NCBI RefSeq assembly: GCF_963666145.1
Contig: NZ_OY762614.1
Span: 5,136,501 to 5,200,500, forward strand
Reading direction: 5' to 3'
DNA: 64,000 nucleotides
DNA from: an uncultured Desulfobacter sp.
Lineage (GTDB): Bacteria > Desulfobacterota > Desulfobacteria > Desulfobacterales > Desulfobacteraceae
Both the position numbers and the translations under genes were made by a program. Positions 33,825-43,234 of this stretch are shown here, piece after piece. How positions within the stretch are numbered: position 1 is the stretch's first letter; every line of letters starts with the position of its first letter. The notes below the pieces were generated by a model, which saw only the letters and a list, made by a program, of their open reading frames with translations, did not search any database and was not told the origin of the DNA.

Positions 33825-34553
33825 TTAGCGCAGGGTCGCTTCAACGCGTTTAATGTCTTCAGGCAGATCAATCTCCGGTGAATCATATTGGGTAACAGCC
33901 ACTTTTATGGGAAAGCCATATTCAAGCACCCGAAGCTGCTCTAGCTTTTCTACCTGTTCGCAGGTGCCGCTGTCAAGGGTGACAATCTGGTCTAAAAAGG
34001 CTTTGGTGTATGCGTAAAAACCCAGGTGCTTATAATAATCTACATCCGTCTGGCCGTCCCGGGGAAATGGAATTTGGGCCCGGGAAAAATACATGGCAAA
34101 ACCCTGGCGATTGAATACGACCTTTACGTCCTTGGGGTCTGTGATTTCCCTGGGGTTTTGAATCTTATATGCCAGGGTGGACATGGCAAGTCCCGGCTCC
34201 TCTTTGAAAGGCCGGATCAAATCATCAAGGCTTTGGGGATCAAACACGGGTTGATCCCCCTGGATGTTGATGATGATATCTTTGTCGGCCGCCCCCAGCA
34301 TTTGGGCGGTTTCAGCCACCCGGTCCGTACCTGACCGGCAGGTGTCCGAAGTCATTACGGCCTCTCCGCCAAATGCTTTTACGGCGCTGACAATGCGTTC
34401 ATCATCCGTGGCGACAATGGTTCTTGTCACCACGGATGATTTCTGGGATTGTTCAAACACCCGCTGGATCATGGGCTTGCCTGCGATATCAACCAATGGC
34501 TTGCCGCCAAGCCGACTGGAACCGAAACGAGCTGGGATCACTGCAATGGGCAT
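33825..34553 (-). CDS. kdsB: CMP-Kdo/CMP-Kdo8N synthetase
   Basis: 242 residues. It activates an octulosonate sugar with CTP to give the CMP-sugar for lipid A-core assembly. The CTP-binding loop IPARFGSSRLGGKPL is at the N-terminus, then VATDDERI, TCRSGTDRVAE and NIQGDQPVF, all typical of KdsB. A C-terminal EKLEQLRVLEYG is also present. Normal length (E. coli 248). Its gene follows kdnB by 3 bases. In Shewanella the KdsB beside KdnA and KdnB prefers 8-amino-Kdo, so the same is likely here, by context. Confidence 0.9.
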   Translation of the reverse strand: MPIAVIPARFGSSRLGGKPLVDIAGKPMIQRVFEQSQKSSVVTRTIVATDDERIVSAVKAFGGEAVMTSDTCRSGTDRVAETAQMLGAADKDIIINIQGDQPVFDPQSLDDLIRPFKEEPGLAMSTLAYKIQNPREITDPKDVKVVFNRQGFAMYFSRAQIPFPRDGQTDVDYYKHLGFYAYTKAFLDQIVTLDSGTCEQVEKLEQLRVLEYGFPIKVAVTQYDSPEIDLPEDIKRVEATLR

Positions 34554-34556
34554 ATG

Positions 34557-35624
34557 TTACATCTTTTCAAAAAGGCTGCGCGCCTTATCACGGGTCATGA
34601 TGGTTTTCCAGTCCTTGCCTAGGCAGTTTTCCCACAGCGGATCAAGATTCAGGGCCACGCTGATCATGGTCTCCATCTGATCGCCTGTCAGGTCCTTTGT
34701 CAGGCCCCTGGGAATATCCACCCCTGTTTTTTCCATAATGGACCGAAATTCTTTTACTCCCTCGGGATAGTATTCATCCAGGGTGTCAAAGGTGATGCAG
34801 CAGCCCACGCCATGATGGGTGCCGAGCACATAGGCCAGGCCGTAAGAAAGGGCGTGGCAGGCACCAACCTGGGAGTAGGCAATGCTCATGCCGCCGAAAA
34901 AGGAGGCCATCATCAATTTGTCCGCCGAGTCCGGGTGGTTGTCCACAAAAACCTGGCGGCACAGATCCAGTGATTTTTCACCATAGGCCTTTGAAAATTC
35001 GTTAATATAGGTACCCTGCAAAGATTCAATGCAGTGAATATAGCAGTCCATGCCGGTATAAAAGTGCTGTTCCTTGGGTACGCCTTTGGTGATTTCCGGG
35101 TCCAGAACCACCTGGTCAAACACCGTATAGTCGGAGTTCAGTCCCAACTTTTTATCCGGTCCGGTGAGTACGGCGGTCCGAGACACTTCAGCGCCTGTGC
35201 CGGAAAGGGTGGGTACGGCGGCGTGCCATACGGCCGGGTTTTTGATCAGATCCCATCCCTGGTATTTGGTGGATGATCCCTCGTTGGTGAGCATCAAAGA
35301 GACGGATTTGGCAAGGTCCATGGCTGATCCGCCCCCAATACCGATGACGGCACAGGGCAGGGCGGCGTTGAAATTTTTTGCTTCCAGGGTGAGTTTGTCC
35401 ACATAGCCTGTTTTGGGCTCATCGGCCACATTGACCCACAAAAGAAAATCGTTGTCATGCAAAGGGATGCGTTTTTCAAGATCTTTGCCTTTAAATACAT
35501 CATCCACAACAAAGACAGCCCAGTCTTCACCGGACTTGCGCCGGCCGCCCACGACCTCGTCAAGCTGGGCAAAACAGCCCCGGCCGAAGAGAATATTGGG
35601 AACCAGCTTAAAATTTCTAAACAT
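34557..35624 (-). CDS. kdnB: Kdo 8-oxidase (iron-dependent alcohol dehydrogenase family)
   Basis: 355 residues. This is a group III Fe-ADH fold: GIGGGSAMDLAKSV binds NAD(P), and metal-binding His residues are in HCIESLQGTY and ACHALSYGLAYVLGTHHG. The segment LSGTGAEVSRTAVLTG is close to KdnB of Shewanella, which oxidises Kdo at C8 to an aldehyde. With kdnA it forms the two-step route to 8-amino-3,8-dideoxy-octulosonate. Gene order kdnA, kdnB, kdsB on one strand backs this reading over a general alcohol dehydrogenase. Confidence 0.85.
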   Translation of the reverse strand: MFRNFKLVPNILFGRGCFAQLDEVVGGRRKSGEDWAVFVVDDVFKGKDLEKRIPLHDNDFLLWVNVADEPKTGYVDKLTLEAKNFNAALPCAVIGIGGGSAMDLAKSVSLMLTNEGSSTKYQGWDLIKNPAVWHAAVPTLSGTGAEVSRTAVLTGPDKKLGLNSDYTVFDQVVLDPEITKGVPKEQHFYTGMDCYIHCIESLQGTYINEFSKAYGEKSLDLCRQVFVDNHPDSADKLMMASFFGGMSIAYSQVGACHALSYGLAYVLGTHHGVGCCITFDTLDEYYPEGVKEFRSIMEKTGVDIPRGLTKDLTGDQMETMISVALNLDPLWENCLGKDWKTIMTRDKARSLFEKM

Positions 35625-35733
35625 TTAAAATTCCTTAACTAATGTCTTAAAGCAAATTTCGTGTTTGAACCCTAAGGTTGTCTGATTACAAGTCGCAATA
35701 AGGCCGGCTTTGGATTCAAACAGGATTTGAGTC

Positions 35734-36918
35734 TTATTTTAAAGCGTTTAATACCGCTTGTATACGTTTATCCATATCATCAGCGCCCCAGGAGAGCATG
35801 ATCTGCATGGACAACGTTCGTTTCATAATCTCTTCACTTTGTTCCAGTACAAGTCCGGCATAATCTGGCAGGTCCGTACTCAGTTCAAAGGGGAGTTTTG
35901 CGGCGCGTTTCACCTCCTTGAGGTGATGCCATTTTTTATAGTAATGCCAGTTGTTGTTATACCAGTAGGCACAGGGCGCGCCGTTTTCCGCAAGTTTTTT
36001 TGCCGCCTGTTCGGCCTGGGCGTGGGTGGGCATAAAAAAGCTCAAAAAGGTGGCGGAATCCCCCTTCGGGTCGGGAAGTTCACGAAAGGTAACGCCCTCA
36101 ATCTCTTTCATGGCATCTTTGATGGCGGCTTTATTTTTTTTCTGGATTTCAAGGATACGGTCAAGTTTGCCTAACTGGGCGACTCCCACAGCGGCATTGA
36201 GTTCGGATATCCTGTAGTTGGTGCCCATGATGGGATGGCCGTCTGCGCCACGGTCCGGCCCGCCCAGGTGGTCGTGGCCATGGTCTGCGTACTGGTGGCA
36301 CCGGGTGTAAACATCTTCATCGTTGGTGATAATGCCGCCGCCTTCACCACAGGTCACGGTTTTAACCGAGTCAAAGGAGAAACAACCGGCCTTTCCGAAA
36401 GCGCCCAGATGGCTGCCCTTGAAACTTGCGCCCAGGGACTGGCAGGCATCTTCCAGAAGTACCAACCCTTTTTTATCGCAAAAGGCTTTGATTTCATCAA
36501 TTCTTGCCATGGCCCCGCACATATGCACCGGCACCACAGCCTTGGTCCGGGGTGTTACTGCCGCTTCCAGGCGGTCCGGGTCCAGGCACAGGGTCTGGTC
36601 AATGTCTGCAAACACAGGTATGGCGCCTGCCTGGATCACGGCTTCAAAGGTGGCTACAAAGGTAAACGGCGGGACAATAACCTCGTCCCCGGCCCCGATG
36701 CCGCAGGCCGCCAGGGCCGTACAAAGGGCTGCTGTTCCGCTGGAACACAGATGGCTGAATTGGGTACCTGTTATCTGGGCCAGCTTTTTTTCAAATTCCA
36801 GGGCTTTAAAATGGCCGTTTCTGGCCCCCTCAAATCCGTATCTGAATAAAACGCCTGTTTCCAATACATCATTGACCTGTTTGCGTTCCTCATCTGAAAA
36901 TAATTCAAAGCCAGGCAT
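35734..36918 (-). CDS. kdnA: Kdo8N aminotransferase (DegT/DnrJ family)
   Basis: 394 residues. DegT-type PLP enzyme: the Lys that holds PLP is in SFDSVKTVTCGEGG, with EDACQSLGAS (Asp for the PLP nitrogen) before it. A glycine loop and HLCSSGTAALCTALA near residue 60 bind phosphate. KdnA transfers an amino group, usually from glutamate, to the C8 aldehyde of Kdo made by KdnB. The gene precedes kdnB by about 110 bases. A general sugar aminotransferase is the alternative, but the kdnB partner is persuasive. Confidence 0.83.
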   Translation of the reverse strand: MPGFELFSDEERKQVNDVLETGVLFRYGFEGARNGHFKALEFEKKLAQITGTQFSHLCSSGTAALCTALAACGIGAGDEVIVPPFTFVATFEAVIQAGAIPVFADIDQTLCLDPDRLEAAVTPRTKAVVPVHMCGAMARIDEIKAFCDKKGLVLLEDACQSLGASFKGSHLGAFGKAGCFSFDSVKTVTCGEGGGIITNDEDVYTRCHQYADHGHDHLGGPDRGADGHPIMGTNYRISELNAAVGVAQLGKLDRILEIQKKNKAAIKDAMKEIEGVTFRELPDPKGDSATFLSFFMPTHAQAEQAAKKLAENGAPCAYWYNNNWHYYKKWHHLKEVKRAAKLPFELSTDLPDYAGLVLEQSEEIMKRTLSMQIMLSWGADDMDKRIQAVLNALK

Positions 36919-37119
36919 GGGTTCTCCTTATGTTGCACAAAATTTTTTGCCCCGGTGGGGGTGAAGACTTGATAATTGACTATAAAAATTAGGGATTAAT
37001 ATCAAATTCGGGATATGTTTTCAAGCAAGATCCAGATATTGACTTTCATTTTTCTAATGCTTATAACCCTTTTAACGGAAAGGTTCAATATGATGGAGAA
37101 ACAGTAAGCGTTTTTTACT

Positions 37120-38283
37120 ATGGCAGACGATAAACAGACACAGACATACCAGGGCTATGAACAGGGACCCATGTATCCGGGCAATGATGCATACAGCTTG
37201 CGGTTGCGCTTGATCCGGAACTGTCCGTGGAACCGCTGTTCCTTTTGCCCGGTTTATAAAAATCAAAAATTTTCCATGCGTTCTGTGGAAGATATCATCA
37301 AAGACATTGACCTGGTTCATACCTATATTAACAGGCTGCTCCAGGAAAATGCCATGCCCATTGCCTTTGACCAGGAGCAGATTCATTCCATCTATACCGG
37401 TTTTGAAATCCGGGACCGGATTGCCTTCAATAATGCCGTCAAGTGGTATGCTGCGGGTATGGCCTCCATCTTTTTACAGGATGCCAATCCCCTGGTGATG
37501 AAGCCCAAGGATCTGATCGCTGTTCTTCGGCACATTAAGACATGTTTTCCCCAAACCGAAACCATTGCCGCCTATGCCAGAAGCAGCACCATTCTCCAAT
37601 TGCCCGAAGGCACGCTGAAGCAGCTGCATGAACTTGGTCTTAACCGGCTTCACGTGGGTGTTGAAAGCGGGTCAAATCTGGTCCTTAACCGCATGCGCAC
37701 CGGGGTGAACAGAGGCGGTCACATTGAGGCGGGAAAACGAATTCGCCAGGCCGGCATGGAGTTGTATGCCTATGTGGTGCCCGGATTGGGCGGCGTTGAT
37801 CTATCCATTGAGCATGCCCTTGAAACGGCTGAGACTCTGAATGCCATTAATCCGGATGTGATTAAAATTCGGACCCTTGGCCTTTCACCCTCAACGGAAC
37901 TTGCCCACTGGCAGGCCCGGGGGATGTTTGAAAAGCCGGGTGATGCGATGATCGCCACGGAATTGCGCCTGATGCTTGAGACCCTGGGCAATATACGGTC
38001 CCGTATAAAGAGCGATCACATTTTGAATCTGTTTGAAACGGTTACCGGTGAGATGCCCAAGGACAAAGAGAAGATGATCGAAATCATCGACCGGTTTTTT
38101 AATTTGCCCCCCCAGGAGCGCATCCTCTATCAGATCGGTCGGCGTATGGGCTTTTTCAAAGGGCTTGAGGATATGAATTCAAGTCCCCAGATGGATCAGG
38201 TTCGCCAGGCTTGTGAAAATTACGGCGTCACACCGAAGAACGTGGATCAAATTCTGGATCGGTTGATGATGCGGTTTGTTTGA
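37120..38283 (+). CDS. Radical SAM protein of unknown substrate
   Basis: 387 residues. Cluster-binding cysteines lie near residue 35 in CPWNRCSFC, a C-x4-C-x2-C spacing that is wider than the usual CxxxCxxC. A TIM-barrel-like stretch follows: IAAYARSSTILQLPEG, NRLHVGVESGSN, and LYAYVVPGLGGVD. The ESGS element for SAM is present. A C-terminal region of about 100 residues is helical. No B12-binding motif is visible. It lies 43 bases before hemW on the same strand and may share its transcript. Substrate unknown. Confidence 0.82.
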   Translation: MADDKQTQTYQGYEQGPMYPGNDAYSLRLRLIRNCPWNRCSFCPVYKNQKFSMRSVEDIIKDIDLVHTYINRLLQENAMPIAFDQEQIHSIYTGFEIRDRIAFNNAVKWYAAGMASIFLQDANPLVMKPKDLIAVLRHIKTCFPQTETIAAYARSSTILQLPEGTLKQLHELGLNRLHVGVESGSNLVLNRMRTGVNRGGHIEAGKRIRQAGMELYAYVVPGLGGVDLSIEHALETAETLNAINPDVIKIRTLGLSPSTELAHWQARGMFEKPGDAMIATELRLMLETLGNIRSRIKSDHILNLFETVTGEMPKDKEKMIEIIDRFFNLPPQERILYQIGRRMGFFKGLEDMNSSPQMDQVRQACENYGVTPKNVDQILDRLMMRFV

Positions 38284-38325
38284 CTCGACGATCAAATCAA
38301 CAAAGCCTGATCATTGAGAAAAATA

Positions 38326-39513
38326 ATGCTTGTGCCTGAGCATCTATATATTCATGTTCCCTTCTGTGTAAAAAAATGCCGGTACTGCGATTTTTATTCC
38401 AAAACCGATCTCTCCCTGATTCCTGATTATGTCTCGGCCCTGGTCCGGGAGATTCAGTTGCGTTCGCAATTAGATGAATCAAAATCCACAGGCCATGCAG
38501 CAACCGTCTATTTTGGGGGCGGTACCCCGTCACTGCTTGAGCCGCGACACATTGACGCCGTTTTACAGGCCCTGGACAACGCCTTCGGTCTTTGCCGTCA
38601 GACTGAAATCACCCTTGAGGTCAATCCGGGAACCCTGGACGAGGGTTATCTGACATCGTTCCAAGCCATGGGGGTTAATCGTGTCAGTCTTGGTGTCCAG
38701 TCCCTTGATCCGGAACAGCTCTCCCTTTTGGGGCGTATCCATTCAGCTGACGATGCCGCACACGCTGTGGAAAAGGTCCGTGCGGCCGGTATTGACAACA
38801 TCAGTCTGGATTTGATTTACGGCCTTCCCGGTCAGACGGGTGATCACCTGATCCGGGAGCTTGATGCTGCCTTGGCTCTTAAGCCTGCGCACCTTTCCTG
38901 CTACATGCTCACGTTAGAACCGGGCACAGCTCTGGGAGCCATGCATGAACAGGGGAAGTTTCTACCCATGGCCCAATCCGATCAGGTTGATTTGTTTTGT
39001 ACGGCTGCCCAATATCTGAAAGCCTGTGGTTGGGATCATTACGAAGTCTCCAATTTTGCAAGGCATGCATCCCTTCGCTCCCGGCATAATCGTGCCTACT
39101 GGCAGATGGTCCCATATCATGGATTTGGGCCGGCCGCCCATTCCTATGCCGTGGACGTCAATACGGATGGCTCGATCGCGTATAAGCGGTTCTGGAATGC
39201 ACCGGATCTGCATGGCTACATCAAGGCCTTAAATGCAGGGCGCGCACCGGAATCTGACAGTGAGACACTTACCCTGGAGCAGCGGCAGATGGAGTATGTC
39301 ATGGTGGGGCTGAGGACTGCCATGGGCCTTGATTTAAAAATAGGGCAGAGCCTTTGGCGGAATCGGTTTTTAACCGTATTTCAACATTTGATGGATAACC
39401 TTGAAGATAAAGGGTTTGCCCGGCGTCGGGATGCCGGGCAACGATTTGTTTTAACCCTTGAGGGCTGGATGCGGCTGGACAGTATTGTCGCTTCTTTTGT
39501 TGAACGGATTTGA
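38326..39513 (+). CDS. hemW: HemW radical SAM haem chaperone
   Basis: 395 residues from the ATG at 38326; a TTG four codons before is possible but less likely. The radical SAM motif CxxxCxxC is HVPFCVKKCRYCDFY. Next come YFGGGTPSLL, LEVNPGTLD, RVSLGVQSLD and GLPGQT, all conserved in the HemN/HemW family. HemW inserts haem into respiratory proteins and is not a coproporphyrinogen dehydrogenase. The short N-terminus before the cluster, lacking the HemN extension, supports HemW. It ends 3 bases before the convergent selB stop. Confidence 0.88.
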   Translation: MLVPEHLYIHVPFCVKKCRYCDFYSKTDLSLIPDYVSALVREIQLRSQLDESKSTGHAATVYFGGGTPSLLEPRHIDAVLQALDNAFGLCRQTEITLEVNPGTLDEGYLTSFQAMGVNRVSLGVQSLDPEQLSLLGRIHSADDAAHAVEKVRAAGIDNISLDLIYGLPGQTGDHLIRELDAALALKPAHLSCYMLTLEPGTALGAMHEQGKFLPMAQSDQVDLFCTAAQYLKACGWDHYEVSNFARHASLRSRHNRAYWQMVPYHGFGPAAHSYAVDVNTDGSIAYKRFWNAPDLHGYIKALNAGRAPESDSETLTLEQRQMEYVMVGLRTAMGLDLKIGQSLWRNRFLTVFQHLMDNLEDKGFARRRDAGQRFVLTLEGWMRLDSIVASFVERI

Positions 39514-39516
39514 TGT

Positions 39517-41436
39517 TCAGACTGTTTTTTTTCTTAACTGCCGATGATCCTCCACCCGTATGGTCAGATGTATGGCGTCAAAGTGTTCGATCAAAGGAAT
39601 GATATATTTTCTGGAAATGCCGATCATGTCCTTAAATTGCGGTGTGGTGATCTTTTCATTTGCCTTGAGAAATTCAATGAGTTTTGTTTCAAGATCATTG
39701 ATGGCAACGGCATCAAAAAACAGGTCATCTTTAGTTTTAATTAACTGTTTTTCATCAATGAGCATCTGCATTACGTCCCTGGCTGTTTTCTGATCCAACT
39801 CGAGATCCTGGCAAACGGTGCGGAAAAAGGGCGGTGTCAGGCCGGATTTTTTGTAAATGCCGGCAATCTTTTCTTTGATTTCGTGCTGGTCCACCTGCAG
39901 AGCTACTTTGAATCCTGACAGTTTTATCAGGTTTTTGTCCAGAACAATGAGGTTTTCCTTTTCCAGGCGGTTGAACAGGATGTTGAAAAACCTGGCATCA
40001 TCCACATATTGAAATTTAGATTTTAACTCCTGGGCCGGCATGCCTTCTTTTAGGGGGTTTTCCTTGTGATAGGCGGTCAGCCGTTTCAGTGCTTTTTCCT
40101 TAAATGCATCAAAGATAGAGCCATGGACGTAAATCTGCTTTTCCTTGTCCGTAAGGACCGCTTCCTGTTTGGTAAGCATTTTCTGCAACGCGGCAGTCAG
40201 CTTTTTGTCCGGCACATTTGTCATCACCCTTAGTTCATTGAAGCTCAGCCCGGAATATCCCTTGATGGAGAGAAAAAAGGCGATTGTTTTTTCATCATCA
40301 TCCTGTTCGGCAAGGTCATGAAGACCTTCAATGATGGCAGCTTCTTTAGCCTTGTATTTCTGGGACGCCGGATTGAGGATGGCTCCGCCCCCGATGGTTC
40401 TGACAGGAGAATAGGATCGAACAACGTAGCGGTCATCTTTGATGCAGCAGACCGGAGATTCCAGACGGAACTGAACCGGTGCCGTGTCACCGGGCAAAAG
40501 TGACTCCCGGTCCAGCAGCACCATGTAACCCAGTATTTCACTTGTGCCCGAATGAAACCGAACCCTTGTCCGGGCTTTGGCTGGTTTGGCATTGCTTTTC
40601 AGGTAATGGAACTGTGCATCCACCATATAGCTTTCGATTAAAGCTCCCGGCGTGGAGAGTACATCGCCTCTGAAGACGGCTTCCCGGTCAAGGCCCTGGA
40701 AATTGATGGCCGTACGGGTACCGGCAACAGCCGTCTCCACCGAACTGGAATGCACCTGCAGGCCCCGGACCTTTGAGGTGATTTTCCTTGGAAACACCAT
40801 GATGTCCTGGCCCACACTTACCTGGCCTGAAATCAGGGTGCCGGTGATGACCGTGCCGAATCCTTTCATGGAAAATACCCGGTCCACCGGCAGTCGGAAA
40901 ATGGAAGAAAATTTTCGGGGCGGTATTTGTGAACATATTTTTTCAAGAGTCATTAAAAATTCCTCCAACCCCTGGCCGGTGGCGGAGGATACCGGTACAA
41001 TGGGCATCTCTTCAAGGAAGGTGTCCTGGATAAAATCATGGATGTCGTCCATGGCCAGTTCCAGCAGGTCTTCGTCCACAAGATCGGTTTTGGTCAGGGC
41101 AATCATGCCGTGCCGGATGCCCATGAGGTTGCAGATCTCCATGTGCTCCCGGGTCTGGGGCATCACCCCTTCATCTGCCGCAATGACCATGACCACCACA
41201 TCAATGCCCGAAGAACCTGCCACCATGTTCTTTACAAATTTTTCATGTCCGGGCATGTCCACGATGCCGATGTGCTGACCGTTTGGAAGATCCAGGGAGG
41301 CAAACCCGAGTTCGATGGTGATGCCCCGTTCTTTCTCCTCTTTAAGGCGGTCGGTTTCAATGCCTGTCAATGCCTTGACCAGGCTGGTTTTTCCATGATC
41401 AATGTGTCCTGCGGTTCCCAGAATTATATTGTCCAA
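39517..41436 (-). CDS. selB: Selenocysteine-specific elongation factor SelB
   Basis: 639 residues. The GTPase domain is at the N-terminus: GTAGHIDHGKTSLVKALTG (P-loop), RGITIELGF (switch I), DMPGHEKF (switch II) and TKTDLVD. Domains II and III (VDRVFSMKGFGTVITGTL) follow, then four winged-helix domains from about 380 that bind the SECIS RNA hairpin. It brings Sec-tRNA to UGA codons, so this genome should encode selenoproteins, selA, selC and selD elsewhere. None of these is visible in the window. Confidence 0.95.
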   Translation of the reverse strand: MDNIILGTAGHIDHGKTSLVKALTGIETDRLKEEKERGITIELGFASLDLPNGQHIGIVDMPGHEKFVKNMVAGSSGIDVVVMVIAADEGVMPQTREHMEICNLMGIRHGMIALTKTDLVDEDLLELAMDDIHDFIQDTFLEEMPIVPVSSATGQGLEEFLMTLEKICSQIPPRKFSSIFRLPVDRVFSMKGFGTVITGTLISGQVSVGQDIMVFPRKITSKVRGLQVHSSSVETAVAGTRTAINFQGLDREAVFRGDVLSTPGALIESYMVDAQFHYLKSNAKPAKARTRVRFHSGTSEILGYMVLLDRESLLPGDTAPVQFRLESPVCCIKDDRYVVRSYSPVRTIGGGAILNPASQKYKAKEAAIIEGLHDLAEQDDDEKTIAFFLSIKGYSGLSFNELRVMTNVPDKKLTAALQKMLTKQEAVLTDKEKQIYVHGSIFDAFKEKALKRLTAYHKENPLKEGMPAQELKSKFQYVDDARFFNILFNRLEKENLIVLDKNLIKLSGFKVALQVDQHEIKEKIAGIYKKSGLTPPFFRTVCQDLELDQKTARDVMQMLIDEKQLIKTKDDLFFDAVAINDLETKLIEFLKANEKITTPQFKDMIGISRKYIIPLIEHFDAIHLTIRVEDHRQLRKKTV

Positions 41437-41449
41437 AACTACCTGCCTG

Positions 41450-41626
41450 TTACCCTTTTAGTTTTCTGTAATAACTCATGCCGTAGGCCAGGGCCACAAG
41501 AACGATGCCTGTGGCAACACCATGGTAGATGCCCCAGTCCGGTTTAAACAGTCGGGTAAGGATGATTCCAAAGGCCAGGCCCAGAATCAGACGTATGGTC
41601 AAAATAATCAGTGCAGTCATATTCAT
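41450..41626 (-). CDS. Small two-helix membrane protein
   Basis: 58 residues from the ATG at 41626 (MNMTALIILTIRLILG). Two hydrophobic helices, residues 4-22 and 31-50, with a short polar turn KPDWGIYHG and a basic tail. It starts just upstream of selB and ends 13 bases before it, so they may be co-transcribed. Longer in-frame starts exist but have no ribosome site. No known family. Confidence 0.5.
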   Translation of the reverse strand: MNMTALIILTIRLILGLAFGIILTRLFKPDWGIYHGVATGIVLVALAYGMSYYRKLKG

Positions 41627-41800
41627 GTAATTAATCGCCTTGTTGCATGTTATATCAATAAATAATTTAGGAATAATAATCAAAGGGGCAGGGCAGGTCA
41701 ATGCCAATGTTGTAACTCGGATTTTATTAAAAATAAAAAATAATAAAAAAAATGCTTGAAAAAGAAAACCAGTTCTGATATTTATGCTGAGTTTTTTCGT

Positions 41801-41877
41801 GGTGGGTGTAGCTCAGTTGGTAGAGCACCAGGTTGTGGCCCTGGTTGCCGCCGGTTCAATCCCGGTCACTCACCCCA
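41801..41877 (+). tRNA. tRNA-His (GTG anticodon)
   Basis: A 77-base cloverleaf. The acceptor stem GTGGGTG (41802-41808) pairs with CACTCAC (41867-41873), with one wobble. The extra G at 41801 opposite C at 41874 is the G-1 of tRNA-His. The D-arm starts GCTC. The anticodon loop TTGTGGC gives GTG, and the T-arm has GGTTCAATCCC. The CCA end is encoded. It stands alone and is followed by a terminator. Confidence 0.96.
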
Positions 41878-41889
41878 CTAAAGATTTTA

Positions 41890-41916
41890 AAAGCAGCCGG
41901 CTGGCTGCTTTTTTTA
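41890..41916 (+). terminator. Rho-independent terminator after tRNA-His
   Basis: AAGCAGCC (41891-41898) pairs with GGCTGCTT (41903-41910), followed directly by a run of T bases. It ends the tRNA transcript just before the convergent cytidylate-kinase-like gene. Confidence 0.9.
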
Positions 41917-41951
41917 TTGGTAAAAGATGTAGGCCTGATTAGGGCCTGTGA

Positions 41952-42788
41952 TCATATGTTGTGGAATGGATTAACAGCATGATGGTCATCCGCTTTTCTG
42001 TGTATACTGATAAGAACCTCTTTAACCCCTTCTACACTTTCGGCCACGCGTTTTATTTCATTTGATGCTTCAGTTTTTATGTCCAGCGCACCGTCCTGAT
42101 CACCGATTCTTACAACCCCGTCATTGGCGGTGACAATGCTTTTGGGTGATAGTTTTACAAGCGCAGCATGAACTTTTGCGGCCAATAGGGCATCGTCAAT
42201 GATTTTTTTCGATTCGGGGGTGGTGGCAAAGTTGGGTTTTTGAACCGTGCTGCAGATCAGATCTGCGGCATCTTTTACCGAAAGATTTTTTATATTGATA
42301 ACCATATCATAAAGCCTGCTGTCCCAGGTATCAATTCCGTATAATCTTAATCCCCATTTTCTTCGTTCATCATCGTCTTTTTTCAGGATATAGCGTGCTT
42401 TTTCCTCGGAGATATTTTCCCGCCGGACTTCTTCTTTCACGCGTTCTTCTATGTCCGATATGATTCTGATTTTCAGGACATTGGGAAGGTCCAGTAAAAA
42501 ATAGTGCCCTGCCAGTCCGTGATAAACAACATTATCTTTCTGGATATGTTGTAACAGGGCTTTGCGGATGTAACTTACAAAGCGTTCCCTGCCATGGGTG
42601 TATCTTTCAAGGGCAGACGGCGCGTCATGAAGGGCCCTGACCAGTCTGAGCTCCGGGATATTGAACTCTTCCGATGCTTCTATCAGAATATCACGGGAAA
42701 TACATTCATACCCCAGTTCTGCGGCAACCTTTTCAGCAACTTCCTTACCTCGACTGTAAGAACCTCTTGAGATGGTGATAACGGGCAT
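41952..42788 (-). CDS. Cytidylate-kinase-like protein with C-terminal BON domain
   Basis: 278 residues. The N-terminal part resembles the cytidylate-kinase-like family: ITISRGSYSRGKEVAEKVAAEL, then YECISRDILIEASEE and a later basic LID-like segment (RRENISEEKARYILKKDDDERRKWG). No canonical GxxGxGKS is present; RGSYSRGKE replaces it. Residues about 205-265 form a BON domain (KVHAALVKLSPKSIVTANDGVV), which binds phospholipids or sugars. This fusion suggests membrane-linked nucleotide binding and not simple CMP phosphorylation. The true substrate is unknown. Confidence 0.8.
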   Translation of the reverse strand: MPVITISRGSYSRGKEVAEKVAAELGYECISRDILIEASEEFNIPELRLVRALHDAPSALERYTHGRERFVSYIRKALLQHIQKDNVVYHGLAGHYFLLDLPNVLKIRIISDIEERVKEEVRRENISEEKARYILKKDDDERRKWGLRLYGIDTWDSRLYDMVINIKNLSVKDAADLICSTVQKPNFATTPESKKIIDDALLAAKVHAALVKLSPKSIVTANDGVVRIGDQDGALDIKTEASNEIKRVAESVEGVKEVLISIHRKADDHHAVNPFHNI

Positions 42789-43234
42789 TGCAATCTCCTT
42801 ATTTTAACAGTGTAATAGTTTTGTAATGACGGACACGGGACATGTTCAATTTTAACCAGACATGTCGAGAAAAAAATCGACCATTTTTTTACATATCATT
42901 CATCCTAAATGACCGGGCTAAAAATTCAAGGTAAAAACTGCGTTGCAAATCATAACAGGCGTTATATTTCCTGCAATGGTTGTTTATTCGCTATGATATC
43001 AGTATGTTCACTGTGTTTATAAAATATCTCTATTTCAGAATGAAACGGCGTTGATTTTTCCGATATGTCAAAAAATGGGTTTTGATCGCTGAAAGTGCTT
43101 ATGGGCGCCGGATTCAAAGAAAAATTGGTGTGTCTGTATGGCCTGGTATATAAAATGCTAATTAATTTTTGAAATTTAGTGTTTCCCATAAATTTCCCCG
43201 CACGGGTCTTTAAAACAAAACAGAAAGGGGTAAT
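42789..43234. other. Gene-free stretch upstream of a UspA-like gene
   Basis: AT-rich, with no repeats noted. A 117-codon frame on the minus strand (42962-43315) overlaps the UspA-like gene and has no ribosome site, so it is not counted. Promoters for both divergent neighbours should be here. Confidence 0.4.

Noticed and set aside
38326..39513. Calling the protein HemN coproporphyrinogen dehydrogenase
   Set aside because: It lacks the N-terminal extension of true HemN, and the family features match HemW.
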